NCBI GenBank assembly: GCA_038025085.1
Contig: CM076147.1
Span: 10,078,001-10,142,000 of the forward strand
DNA length: 64,000 nucleotides
Reading direction: 5' to 3'
From: Tetragonia tetragonoides
Lineage: Eukaryota > Streptophyta > Magnoliopsida > Caryophyllales > Aizoaceae
The notes under the pieces are model-generated. The model did no database searches. It had not been told where the DNA came from and saw only the letters and a program-made list of their open reading frames with translations. Position numbers and translations under genes: made by a program. Shown in pieces: positions 12,190-24,071 of this stretch (its first letter is position 1; each line of letters opens with the position of its first letter).

Positions 12190-13407
12190 TGTTGAGCAAT
12201 TGAGTTTTGAAGATGACAAACTTATGTAATTATAAAGTGATGCTACTTAACTTGTGTGTTAGTGTTTCAGGAATTTATTTATGCAAGAGTTTGGCAAGAT
12301 AAAGATCAAGAAGAAGACATACGTTATTCTCATGCTCTCTAGGTTATTTATTTATTTCTTAGAGTTCATGTTAAAGCTTTGTGATAATTAATACGTGCAA
12401 TTTATATTTATTAGGCAACAAATTAATAAACGTATAAAAAGGTCTTTGTGTTTGGGAACGGTCCTTGAAACTTCAGTGTTCACTGGAACGTTGCCTACAC
12501 ACATATAAGGATACGTTCAATCGACTGAGTTAAATTTAAGATCAGTATCTTAAATTTAATCTCTTAATATTTATATCCTTTTTATTGTGCCAAAGATATT
12601 ATTTGCAAAGAGATTTTTCTGAAATCTATTTATTCTTATATTTGGCTACATGGCTTTTAACTAGGAAGAAAATACTTTCTATAAAGATATTTATTTTATG
12701 TTCTTCATAAAAACTGATTTGGACATATATGCTTTATATGATAAAGATATTTATTCTTCTTTATGTAAATCTTGTTTACCAAGTCAAGGAAAAAGAGATT
12801 TGGTTTCCTAGTTGCAAATAGGTTTCCTAGTTGCTTTTTACTTCTTGGTTATGCCTATAAAAAGAAGTCTGATTCATTAATCAGTTGGACGCCTCTCTCC
12901 GCCGCATTGAACGTAACTATTATCTTGAGAGAGTGTTGATCACAAACGTTTATACATTATAGAGAACGTTGCCTAATAGTTATAAGTTTCACACGTTATA
13001 TTCATTGTAAAGCTATAGGTTTGATATTGTACCTTTCTAGTTATTGAAGTTCATCAAGGTAACATTGTTTCATTGATTAGGACAGCTAGAGTTAGTTGTT
13101 CAGAGATTGGATTGGGTGAGTGCCTAAGTGCGTTTGGCTTGGAAGAGTTTCTAAGTGCGTTTGGCTTGGAAGAGTGTTCGAGTCAGAGATTAAGTTAGAG
13201 TTAACTTGATCTAATTGTACTATTCTCTTAATAAAAGAAGTAGTCTTTAAAGTCCTTCGGGCCGTGGTTTTTCATCCTTTGTGAGTTACAAAGGGTTTTC
13301 CACGTAAATCGTGAGTACTTTAATTCTAGTTCTTTTACTTGTTTTAATTCCGCAAATTTGGGGTAACACAATTCACCCCCCCTCTTGTGTATCTTGTGCT
13401 ACTAACA
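12190..13407 (+). repeat. 3' LTR of the Sirevirus-type element
   Basis: Same sequence as 6400-7613 with small differences; preceded by the polypurine tract at 12176-12189 and followed by the TSD copy ACCTC at 13408-13412. Confidence 0.95.
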
Positions 13408-13412
13408 ACCTC

Positions 13413-15300
13413 GCCTTTAACACTCGTGCCATAAGTGACAGGGGGTTATTGAGTATCCACCATCCTTGTTTTGCAAGCATAGCCTCATTAAAAAATTCAA
13501 CTTGTCGAAATCCCAAACGACCCTCATATTTAGGAACACTCACTTTTTTCCATGACACCCAGTGTATATACCGCTCACCATCTTTGCTACCCCACCAAAA
13601 TCTCGCCATTAAACTCTGAATTTGTTTACAAACCCCCTTGGATAGTCTAAACAAGCTCATCAAATAGGTAGGAATAGCTTGGGTCGCAGCCTTTATAAGA
13701 ATTTTCCTACCTGCAAAAGACAAAACTTGATGTTTCCATCCCTGAACCTTTTTCCAAACTCGTTCCCTGAGAGGTGCAAAAATTTGAGCCCTCGATCTCC
13801 CCACATTGCATTGGCATACCTAGATATTTAGATAAACCCTCAACTTCCTTAACCCCAAAGTTCTCCACTATGCAACCACGATGTTCTTCCTGCACATTAG
13901 AGCTAAATATTACCTCAGACTTGTCCAAGTTTACTTTCTAACCTGAGGAGTTCTCATACACTTGCAAAACCCTTCTAATAGCTCCCACATCTCTATCATC
14001 TGCTCTATAAAAAATAATGCTATCATCCGCAAACAGTAAATGTGAAACTTCAGGTGCTCCACGACAAATCCGTATCCCTTGCATCTCCTTTCTGCCCACT
14101 TCGAGTTTCAGCAAACTCGTAAAAGCCTCTGCACACATGATAAACAAATAAGGGGACAAGGGATCACCTTGCCTTAATCCTCGATGTGGAGTAAAAAAAT
14201 CCGTTGGGGCACCATTAGCAAGCACAGACAAAGAGGTAGTGAAAACACACATCATAATCATCTTAACCCATCTACTACAAAACCCCATTTTCTCCATAAG
14301 CTTTTCAAGAAAAGTCCATTCAACCCTATCGTAAGCTTTACTCATATCAATTTTTACCGCCATAACTCCCTTCTGACTGGAGCACACACTAGTCATATAG
14401 TGAAACGTTTCAAAAGCAACAAGAGTATTATCTGTTATCAACCTCCCCGGTGCAAAGGCACTTTGGGAAGGGGATATAATTGACGGAGGACTTCTTTCAA
14501 CCTATTAGTTAGAACCTTCGAGACTAATTTGTATATGACATTACACAAACTAATAGCGCAAAATTCAGCCATTTTAGTGGGTTTATTGACTTTAGGAATT
14601 AGGGCTACATCAGTCACATTCCCAGGTAAAGACTCACAGACACCACTAAGAATAAAAATCACATAATCAGATACATCGGTCCCAATAATATGCCAATATT
14701 TTTGAAAGAAATTGGCATTCATACCATCGGGACCAGGTGCCTTACTCGGATGCATTTGTTTAAGGGCAAAAGAAACCTCACCGGGATCAAAGGGTCTTGT
14801 AAGCTCTCTATTCATGTCCTCCGTGATCTTTTGTTGAATACCTACGAGTGCTGCATCAATAGAGTGAGGGTTAGAGGTAGTAAACAAGGTCATAAAGTAA
14901 TTCATGGCCACCTTAGAAATCTCATCCTCCCCTTCCACCATAACCCCATCCTCCCTGCGAATACAACTGATATTGTTCTTCTTACGCCTTGCACTCACTC
15001 TCATATGAAAAAACTTTATATTTTGTCCCCGTCCTTTAAAAGCAAGTGTTGTGACCTTTGACGCCACATAATTTCCTCTTTCCATAGTAAATCGTCTAAT
15101 TACTGACAAAGGCCGCGTCTTTCCTTTACTATGGCCGCTGTAGGTGTAAGATTATCACATAACAACATTCTGGCTCGAATATCATTAATAGCCTTACTAA
15201 TATTACCAAATTCCTCATGACTCCATTTTACAAGGGCAGCTGAACATCGCTTAATGCGGCTCAAAACATCAGCTCCAGTACCCAAATTCCCTCCTTTCAA
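13413..15300 (-). pseudogene. LINE reverse transcriptase (broken)
   Basis: Minus-strand reverse transcriptase of the split LINE. Recognisable blocks in order are: HPSKAPGPDGMNANFFQKYW (near 14760), ISLCNVIYKLVSKVLTNRLK (near 14530), KIDMSKAYDRVEW (near 14350), HRGLRQGDPLSPYLFIMC (near 14170), and the catalytic FADDS (near 14020), followed by a thumb and connector ending at 13413. The frame changes near 14440, 13930 and 13800, so no single RT protein is encoded. The 3' side is interrupted by the Sirevirus insertion, and the reading resumes at 6399. Confidence 0.9.
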
Positions 15301-15570
15301 CCACGCATCCTAACCACCTGCTCACAATTCTCAGAAGTGGTCCAAAAATCCTCAAAGCGAAAAACCTTCTTGTGTTTCCTCTTGCTAGCAGTTCGCATAT
15401 CAACAAGTTTGATAGGGACATGATCAGATTTATCTCTTTGAAGGTGTTTAACTGTTAATATAGGAGATCAGTAATCCAATCAAAGTTCGCCACCACTCGA
15501 TCAAGACGTTCACGTACACTACCATGATCCGGTCTCGAGTTGGTCCATGTCCAGTCATGACCTTCATATC

Positions 15571-16092
15571 CTATGTCCTTGAGTCCACAAAAATCCAGTG
15601 CACTACGAAACTCCTCCATAACAGCTTGTTCAAGTGGAGGTCCCCCTCATTTTCTTCTTGAAATAATATTTGGTTAAAACCTCCAATCACCGCCCATGGC
15701 GAATCAGAAGCATGCTTGATAGACCTCAACAACTCCCACGATAGATGCTTTTGAGTTGTTTCTGCCCACCCATAGAAGCTAGTTAGCCTCCATTCCTTCA
15801 AACCAAATAGACCCGTAACTAACACATCCATATGATGCATCGACATAGCTAGAAGTGACACCTTCACTTCTTCTACCCACATCAGAGCAAGTCCCCCCGA
15901 TCGCCCCGCTGAATCCACAAATAAACCCTCATAAGAACCAAAACTGTCTGTTACACTACTCATGTCTTGCCCGCTCAACTTCGTCTCCAGTAAAAATATC
16001 AAAGCAAGCCTCTCCTTCCTTAGCAACTTTTTCAATCGCCCAACTGCTCGTTGGTTGCTAAGCCCCCGACAGTTATAGCTCAAACAATTCAT
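15571..16092 (-). pseudogene. LINE endonuclease (APE-type), inactive
   Basis: Starts with ATG at 16092 and opens MNCLSYNCRGLSNQRAV, the classic start of plant LINE polyproteins in the exonuclease-endonuclease-phosphatase family. The ETK motif carrying the catalytic Glu is present. The later motif reads GGFNQIL where the family has GDFN, so a conserved Asp is Gly here. The frame is lost near 15640. A 5' UTR or ORF1 was not found upstream. The product would normally nick target DNA for target-primed reverse transcription; this copy is dead. Confidence 0.85.
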
Positions 16093-16200
16093 TGTTGTTG
16101 GTGGGGTTGGTTAAATCTTTCTTCTGAGGTCAATGCAACCAAGATGTCAGTCCAAACAAATTAAAGCCATAAAAGAACAAAAAGAAAAATGAAGTACTAA

Positions 16201-16778
<578 letters not shown>

Positions 16779-17055
16779 TAATTAACCTGTTAATGATATG
16801 TTGCACAATTTAAATAGAGTACACAAGGTGTGAACACCCATTTTCATTTTTCATGTCTATAGTCCTTTGAACATCCTTTAAACTTACTTTTTCCTTGTCT
16901 AGATGACCACAACTTAGAACGTTAAGGATCTATATAACCAAAATTGAACATCGGTGTCCCGAATTGCTGTAACATGATTACATGAATGTTAGTGGTCTAC
17001 ATGACATTGTCCTTTTGTTGAGTTCCAAATTACAAAATACTTCTATATTGTATGT

Positions 17056-17720
17056 AGACCTGTCAATTTCCGACCCGATCCGAAAATCTGATCCGATCCG
17101 ACCCGTTTTTTCAGGATTCTGAGACTGATTTTCCGAACCCGATTTGACCCGAACCCGATTAACTCGGTGTTTTTGGGTCAAACCCGATCCGTTAGTGGGT
17201 CGACCCGTTTGACCCGTAAAATAGAACAATTTGTAATTATAAATATAAAGTTCAACTAAGTTATCCTAAAAAACCATATAAAACTTTTTTTTGTGTTTCA
17301 TTAACTTTTTCTCTACATCTTTATTCTCTCAAAATGAGAAATTTTGCTCTTAACTACCCTCAAATGGACGGAATTATATTGTAACTTATCGAATAATTAA
17401 TCAAAATATAAAAAATATCATATAGGTATATATACATTACAAAACGTGAATAAAATACGTATGTAGTCATTAATACAATTTAAAAATTAGAGTATATGTG
17501 TACAAATATACCGTTTGAAAACATAAATTGACTATATAATTGATGAATAAAATAAAAAACTTTGGGTCAACCGACCCGGTGGGTCGACCCGAACCCGACA
17601 ACACTGGGTCAGGGTCAAGCATTTCTCAACCCGAACCCGAAATGACCCGACCCGCTAGTAACCCTAACCCGACATGACCCGACCCGAACCCGACCCGCCC
17701 GACCCAATTGACAGGTACAA
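17056..17720. mobile_element. hAT-like MITE with GACCCG-rich arms
   Basis: ACCTGTCAATT (17058-17068) and AATTGACAGGT (17706-17716) are perfect inverted repeats near the ends. The flanks TTGTATGT at 17048-17055 and 17721-17728 form an 8-bp TSD. Both arms consist of GACCCGA repeats, with an AT-rich middle. Same family as 1897-2490. The minus open frame at 16978-17229 falls in the arm and is not a gene. Confidence 0.75.
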
Positions 17721-17728
17721 TTGTATGT

Positions 17729-18320
17729 GATGATAATGATATTTTAATCAAGAAATGGGGAGAATCTAGCCTTGAAATACCGGAAGGAAATGCCACCCAT
17801 TCAGATATGGGATGAAAGGATTGTATTTTAAAGGGCTAATGAAAGACCCCATTTAATTTAATTTTTGTATTTTGCTAATGTATAGTGCCCTCTAATTATT
17901 GATCATGGATCCGCCACTAAGGAATAGTCATTTAGGATGTAAATTTACGATATGGCCATGTGACTGTGTGGTTATAGCTTATAGGAATGAGAATAGCCAT
18001 TGTTTATTGTGCGCGCGCATCACATTGAACAAATATTTAAGTATACATCCCAAGCCCATGAACGATGAACATATCAACTCATTATCAAAAACTTTCAACG
18101 TGATGAACGAGACATATATAACTAGTTCAGAAACCAGCTCATGATCATGTAGGAAAAAGTAAGGAACCATAGAGAAAGTCAATAAACACAAATAAAATCA
18201 TTCAAAATGATCAAAAAACAATAGTTATTATAGTAGCTGTGCCATTGCTATGTATATATGTACCATAGTCTCTTGATCCTAGTATTGTGTTGATTCACGC
18301 ATTGTATTTAGGAGGAGGAA
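17729..18320 (+). promoter_or_regulatory. Upstream region of the MFS gene
   Basis: About 590 bp between the hAT MITE and the ATG of the transporter gene. A TATA-like TATGTATATATG lies near 18249-18260, about 65 bp before the ATG. The start context is purine-rich (GGAGGAGGAAATGG). No other motif can be supported by eye. Confidence 0.4.
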
Positions 18321-21300
18321 ATGGCGACGACAATGGCGGGTGGTGAGAGATTAAGGGCATTTGTGAACAGCAGATGGTTGGTATTTGTGGCATCAGTATG
18401 GATTCAATCTTGTGCAGGAGTTGGTTATATGTTTGGGAGCATATCGCCGTTGATAAAGAGTGCTATGGGTTATAACCAGAAGGAAGTGGGTGTATTGAGT
18501 GTGGCTAAGAACTTGGGAGATTGCATTGGGTTTATTGCTGGTGCATTGTGTGAGATTCTTCCATTTTGGGCAATTTTAACAATTGGAGCTGTTCAGAACT
18601 TTGTTGGGTATGGTTTGGTTTGGCTTATTGTCACCAATAGATTGCCCAGATTGCCTTTGTGGGTGGTAAATTACTGCTTTCCCTGACTTTCCTACCAACA
18701 TTTTAATTGTTGGTCTTTTCAATTATTTTCCCAATTTTACCTCCAAAGGATTGTTTGTAGTTTTGAGCATGCATATTTAACTTATGATCAATACCATTAT
18801 CAATGGTCAAAAATAGCCACATGGGACAAATATATTTAAGAGTAATTTCTACTTTTCCCCCTATTTCACAAACCACCCCCTCTACCTCCTACGTACTCAC
18901 ACCCATTTTCAACTTTTAATGGGAGCTTATCTTTTTGGGCCTCCTAAGGGGTGTTTTGAGTTTCTTTATTTGAAGTTGAAGATGTGGTGAGGAGGAGGTC
19001 GAATGGGTGGTTTGTGAGGAAAAATAGGGTGAAAGTAGATGCTACCTAGGCCAAACACCACCTTAGTTAACTTGGTATAGTAGTTTGCCTACATAATTCC
19101 TCTGCCTATTGCTAATTCTGATTCTTTAATCAAATTGCATTGATCTATATAATCTCTCACTTCAGTTAAAGACTGATTATCTATCATGACATAATTTTTT
19201 TTGCAATATTGATATTTTGTAAGCGCTAAACCAAGGTCAAGTCTTCAAATGATTAGTAAAGAGATTTGTTCATAGAACTACTACTAGTTGATTTGATCTT
19301 CAGCTAGCTACCATACTTACGTTCTTGTGCCAAATTCCATCTAACTATCTAGGGGCAGGGCACCCTACTGTCGATACAGTAAATGTGAGGTCTGATATTG
19401 CTTGAATTAAAGGTTTATGCCCCTCAATGAAGGCATTCTGTAAAGTTTTCTACTGAGGTGCACAAACTTGGGGTTATAGTCATCAAAATATATCTCAATT
19501 TTCGCACCTTTGTTAATACCTGTTGAGGTGCTCTTTGCATGTAATTCTTCAAAGCTTTCTTTTTTCTACTTCCGGAGATGCTGCATTCAGGACATGCATC
19601 TCATGTCATATTCTGTTCTGAAACTGTTTTTAATCTTGTCTTGTTTCAACTAGGTGTGTGTTAATGAACATATATTCTAAATCTGGTTGAAAGATAGAAA
19701 TAAAAAAAAAATTAAAAAAAAAATATTGAAGGGCATCTAGGAGAGGATAAATTTAAGTACTTTTAAATGTTTGACACCATCTGCAATAATTTTTCATCTA
19801 GGGGAGCATAAAGCTTAAGTAGACGGCAATGTTTGTACCTGTGTTACTGATAAGTACTTTGCATTTAGTTCTTCTATGATTGTCTCCTTCCTCAGGAAGC
19901 CACACATCCAATGTCATAATCGCGTTTTCTAACAGTTTATGATGTATCTTCTTTCAACTAGGTTGGTTACTGAACAAATCGTTTACCAAACTTTGTGCAG
20001 CTTTGTGTCGCTTTATTTGTCGGAAACAATGGTGAAACCTACTACAATACAGCTGCTCTGGTATCATGTGTGCAGAATTTTCCTAGAAGCCGAGGTCCTA
20101 TTGTGGGGATACTCAAAGGATTTTCTGGTTTAAGTGGTGCAATTTTGAGCCATATCTATCACATGTTCAGTTCTACTAATCAAGACTCACTCATTTTAAT
20201 GCTTGCAGTTGGACCACCTATAGTGATTCTTTCCTTAATGTTCATTGTAAGATCTGTGGAGGGTCACCAACAAATAAGGCGTTCGGATGGCTTAAGCTTC
20301 ACTTTTGTCTATGGAATTTGCCTCCTTTTGGCTGTTTACTTGATGAGCTTCTTACTTCTCGAGGATCTAGCTGATTTGAGCCGACCTTTTATCATAACAT
20401 GCTCGATTGTGTTGTTTATCATCTTGTTACTTCCACTAATACTACCTGTCACATTGGCCTTCTTTGCAGAAACAAGTACTCCCATTGAAGAGAACCTTCT
20501 ACCTAAGGAGGATGAACTCAGCCTTAACGAGTTTGAAAGTGAGGTCCAAAGCGAAGTTGAGATAGTTCAAGAAGTAGAGAAAACTGCTCAAAATCAGGCT
20601 AAAAAGCTTGTTCAAGCAGTTGCAGAAGGAGTACTGTTGATCAGAAAAAAAGGTCCCAGGCGAGGGGAGAATTTTACCTTGCAGCAAGCCTTAGTAAAGG
20701 CGGATCTTTGGCTCATATTTGTATCCCTTGTACTGTCTGCTGGTTCCGGTGTGACAATTATTGATAATATGGGTCAGATTTGTCAGTCTCTGGGGTATTC
20801 TGACACGCGAATCTTTGTATCAATGATCAGCATTTGGAATTTTCTCGGTCGTGTTGGTGGTGGATACTTCTCAGAGCTGGTTGTAAAGTACAGTCTAAAA
20901 TCTCTAATGACTTTCAAAATTACTTATTTTCGTTTTTCCTGAAGGCCTGTCTCACCATATTTCTTGTGGTATTCCTCTTATATCAGAAAATATACCTACC
21001 CTAGGCCGGTGGCTCTGGCAATAGTTCAGGTGATCATGGCAATTGGGCTCCTATATTATGCACTAGGAGGACCTGCAGCAATATATGCCACGACTGCGCT
21101 TATAGGGCTTGGTTATGGAGCACTTTGGGGAATTGCACCTGCAGCAGTTTCAGAGCTGTTTGGCTTGAAAAGTTTTGGTGCTTTGTATAATTTCCTTACA
21201 TTGGCAATGCCTATTGGCTCTTTCATTTTCTCCACTGTCCTTGCTAGTAGCATATATGACTATTATGCAGAGACGCAGGCTATGCTCAAGATGCAAATAG

Positions 21301-21461
21301 GGGCAGAAAATGATTCACTTATTTGTATGGGAACTATATGCTATTCCATCACCTGCGCTATTCTGTCAGGAGTTGCTCTTATTGCAGCTGTACTAAGTCT
21401 GGTAGTTGTTCGTCGGACAAGGAGTGTGTATGTCAATCTTTACGGAAACCCACCATGTTGA
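18321..21461 (+). CDS. Nodulin-like / NFD4-like MFS transporter, 3 exons
   Basis: Multipass membrane protein of the plant nodulin-like MFS group (annotated as NUCLEAR FUSION DEFECTIVE 4-like). Substrate is unknown. Proposed exons: 18321-18665, 20001-20887, 20987-21461, giving 568 residues, the usual size for the family. Introns are GTAAAT...GTGCAG and GTACAG...TATCAG, with phases 0 and 2. The N-terminus (NSRWLVFVASVWIQSCAGVG, then YMFGSISPLIKS) is the nodulin-like domain. Exon 2 has VGNNGETYYNTAALVSCVQN, followed after several membrane segments by an acidic cytosolic loop (SEVQSEVEIVQEVEK) and GRVGGGYFSE. Exon 3 has YPRPVALAIVQ and GYGALWGIAPAAVSELFGLK. No lesions were seen. Intron 1 holds a MITE. 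Confidence 0.93.
18840..19050. mobile_element. MITE in intron 1 of the MFS gene
   Basis: The left arm (AGTAATTTCTACTTTTCCCC, then ...CACAAACCACCCC) is complementary, with mismatches, to the right arm (GGGTGGTTTGTGAGG, then ...GAAAGTAGATGCTACC). The arms are about 50 bp with roughly 100 bp between. A related copy lies at about 53100-53325. Boundaries are approximate and no TSD was fixed. Confidence 0.6.
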
Positions 21462-21985
21462 AGTCTGACAACAAACCTTATTGGAATAGGGATTTTCTTA
21501 GAACAGTTTGAAATGTGGCTGACTTGTTTCCATTTAAAACATGAGATAGCTTCATGCCTAATCATTCTTTTCCCCTGCAACCTCCTTTCTCTTTGAATGC
21601 AGGTTTGAATACTATGTAAGGCACGGTTATGGGTGGAGTTTGTCTTTGGCACATAATGCTCTTTATGTCAAGTTAATTTTGACTACAATCCCTGAATTAT
21701 ATGATTTGTGGTTTATATATCTCTCTATTTCTGCTTCTCTTTTGGTGCAATTTTTATGCTTCTTTTAAAATGTACATGTGCAATATATGTATCTACTTGG
21801 ATGTAATCACCATGAGGTATTTGAGTCTATGGATTACTATTGTTGTAGTTCTTTCTACATTTCACTTTAGCTCTTAATTGATGGTCTTATTCTACAACTA
21901 AGCTTTCGGATTGTACTTGGTAAACTGTGCTATTTTTGACTATTAAGTGCACCAACTTGTTAACTGCACCCAGCATCTAGCGTAT

Positions 21986-22919
21986 TGTTGGGGTAAGTCC
22001 CAACTTGTGGGACCCAGTTAAGGTAAAAGAGAAAAATGAGAGAGAGAACTGAAAATGAGTTCGGTTGTGATGTTGTGGTGGTCTTTTAACCACATGTGCT
22101 TAATTGTTGAAGGGCCCCACTTGTTGACTTTTGGGCATTGGCTTGTTGGAGAAGCTTTGGGAGTGGCTTATGAGAGAAGCCAAGAGCCAATCTCCACATG
22201 ATAAAAGGAGAGCAACGAACGGCCTTTGAAGGTGTGCCCATTTGTGGAGTGGTGCACCAGTGAGGTTGCTGCAAAATGAGAGCAAGGAGGCTGGGGCATT
22301 CTTGTCTTGGTGAGAGGCGGTAACAAGAGTGAAAGCCCAAGAGAGGGAGGGTCTCTCTTCGGTAGTGATGGAAAGCTCTCGTCCATGGTGAGGAACTTGA
22401 GAGTAGGAGATATCTGATTAGGGGGAGACCTAATTAGATATGGTGGAGTGACACAAACCACAGATGAGTGAGAGTGTGAGATTCGGGTGGCGCGCAGCGG
22501 CTCATGGAGGTAGCCGAGACTAAGTCGGGGTCACAGAATCGAAGATGCTCTCAAGTGGTGGTTTCTTGTATGTGGTGGATTATCGAGGTGGAGATAGTTC
22601 TGACACAGGAATAGACGGTATTTCGGTTCAGCGACATGTATTTGGTGAGATCTCTGGCATCCGAGAGGGTACTAATTAGTAGACGTTACTAGTTGTACTA
22701 GATGTAGAGATAATGTATACTTGTCGTGTGGCATAGTGTTCGGATCTTGTTGTACTCCCTTGATTATCATAGTGGATTGTTGTTTAGTGCGTGGAGATCC
22801 GCACCGTGATTTTTACCCTTTGTTGAAAGGGGTTTTCCACAAAAAAATATCGTGTGTTCGATACTCTTTTACTGTTTGTGTTGTGTGTTTATCTTGTTGC
22901 TGCGCATATTTCCCCAACA
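21986..22919 (+). repeat. 5' LTR of the TRIM-like element
   Basis: 934 bp, TG...CA. Near-identical to 23130-24066. It contains a GAGAGAG tract and the transcription-end-like segment GTGTTCGATACTCTTTTACTG near the 3' side. Open frames inside it recur in the other LTR and are not genes. Confidence 0.93.
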
Positions 22920-22921
22920 AG

Positions 22922-22939
22922 TGGTATCAGAACTGATGG
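22922..22939 (+). other. Primer-binding site
   Basis: TGGTATCAGAACTGATGG starts two bases after the 5' LTR; the first nine bases match the initiator tRNA-Met complement common in plant LTR elements. Confidence 0.8.
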
Positions 22940-23129
22940 TTGCGTTCCCGGCGGGTCAAGTGTTGCGGACCCGGGAGGAGTGTTTGTTGTTGCTGTTTTG
23001 GGGAACTTTGGGAACACACACAGTTTGTGCCGAAAGTGCATATTCGACGGTGGCGAGTACATGTTGACGGAAGCCACGGATGAGGTGTCGATCTGAGGCA
23101 AGTATTCCACAAGTTGTGAGGGGGAGATA

Positions 23130-24066
23130 TGTTGGGGTAAGTCCCAACTTGTGGGGCCCAGTTGAGGTAAAAGAGAAAAATGAGAGAGAGAGAACCGAAA
23201 ATGAGTTCGGTTGTGATGTTGTGGTGGTGTTTTAACCACATGTGCTAAATTGTTGAAGGGCCCCACTTGTTGACTTTTGAGCATTGGCTTGTTGAAGAAG
23301 CTTTGGGAGTGGCTTATGAGAGAAGCCAAGAGCCAATCATCACATGATAAAAGGAGAGCAACGGACGGCCTTTTGAAAGTGTGCCCATTTGTGGAGTGGT
23401 GCACCAATGAGGTTGCCGCAACATGAGAGCAAGGAGGCTGGGGCCTTCTTGTCTTGGTGAGAGGTGGTAACAAGAGTGAAAGCCCAAGAGAGGGAAGGTC
23501 TCTCTTCGGTAGTGATGAAAAGCTCTCGTCCATGGTGAGGAACTTGAGAGTAGGAGATATCTGATTAGGGGGAGACTTAATTAGATATGGTGGAGTGACA
23601 CAAACCACGGATGAGTGAGAGTGTGAAATTCGGGTGGCGCGCAGCGGCTCATGGAGGTAGCCGAGAGTAAGTTGAGGTCACAGAATCGAAGATGCTCTCA
23701 AGTGGTGGTTTCGTGTATGTGGTGGATGATCGAGGTGGAGATAGTTCCGACACAGGAATAGATGGTATTCCAGTTCAGCGACATGTATCTGGTGAGATCT
23801 CTGGCATCCGAGAGGGTACTAATTAGTAGACGTTACTAGTTGTACTAGATGTAGAGATAATGTATACTTGTCGTGTGGCATAGTGTTCGGATCTTGTTGT
23901 ACTCCCTTGATTATCATAGTGGATTATTGTTTAGTGCGTGGAGATCCGCACCGTGGTTTTTATCCATTATTTAAAGGGGTTTTCCACGTAAAAATATCGT
24001 GTGTTCGATACTCTTTTACTGTTTGTGTTGTGTGTTTATCTTGTTGCTGCGCATATTTTCCCAACA
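23130..24066 (+). repeat. 3' LTR of the TRIM-like element
   Basis: 937 bp, preceded by the polypurine tract at 23117-23129 and followed by the TSD copy CGTAT. Differs from the 5' LTR at scattered single bases, so insertion is not brand new. Confidence 0.93.
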
Positions 24067-24071
24067 CGTAT

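Larger units (their letters stand above)
6400..13407 (+). mobile_element. Sirevirus-type Copia LTR retrotransposon lacking pol
   Basis: A 7,008-bp element with TG...CA LTRs at 6400-7613 and 12190-13407, flanked by a perfect 5-bp TSD ACCTC (6395-6399 and 13408-13412). A primer-binding site complementary to initiator tRNA-Met (TGGTATCAGAGC) begins at 7616. A polypurine tract, AAAAAGGGGGAAAT, ends at 12189. Gag has a CCHC knuckle followed by a long coiled coil, and CATCATCAAAAAGGGGG precedes the 3' LTR; both are hallmarks I associate with the Sirevirus branch of Copia. Protease, integrase and RT are absent apart from a scrap at 10243-10290, so it is non-autonomous. The LTRs are nearly identical in length (1214 and 1218 bp). 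Confidence 0.93.
4897..16190 (-). mobile_element. L1-like LINE, decayed, split by a Sirevirus
   Basis: Minus-strand non-LTR retrotransposon. Its 3' tail is the T9 run at 4897-4905 (poly-A on the minus strand). Reading from the 5' side it holds an endonuclease (16092-15571), reverse transcriptase (about 15300-13413), an RVT-type zinc-binding region (about 6399-5400) and an RNase H domain ending near 5049. The order is that of plant L1 elements. No nucleic-acid-binding ORF1 is seen upstream of 16092, so it is probably 5'-truncated; the 5' limit is uncertain and a clear TSD was not found. Several frameshifts and stops make it inactive. The Copia element at 6400-13407 lies inside the RT to zinc-binding junction. 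Confidence 0.85.
21986..24066 (+). mobile_element. LTR retrotransposon with almost no internal region (TRIM-like)
   Basis: Two LTRs of 934 and 937 bp (21986-22919, 23130-24066) flank only 210 bp. Both begin TGTTGGGGTAAGTCCCAAC and end CCCAACA. The TSD is CGTAT (21981-21985, 24067-24071), perfect. TGGTATCAGAACTGATGG just after the 5' LTR is an initiator-Met-type primer-binding site, and GTGAGGGGGAGAT just before the 3' LTR is the polypurine tract. With PBS, PPT and TSD in place it is a properly integrated, mobilisable but protein-less element. LTR length exceeds classic TRIMs. It sits about 525 bp downstream of the MFS stop codon. Confidence 0.93.

Noticed and set aside
14184..15061. Plus-strand open frames of 99 and 123 codons
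   Set aside because: Antisense to the LINE reverse transcriptase.
4879..16190. TSD for the large LINE
   Set aside because: CTCTCTTCTATATG next to the 3' tail has no convincing partner near the 5' side, so none is claimed.
22889..23608. 239-codon minus-strand open frame and its shorter copy at 22168-22461
   Set aside because: Lies in the LTR and recurs in the other LTR; an artefact of LTR sequence, with no domain.
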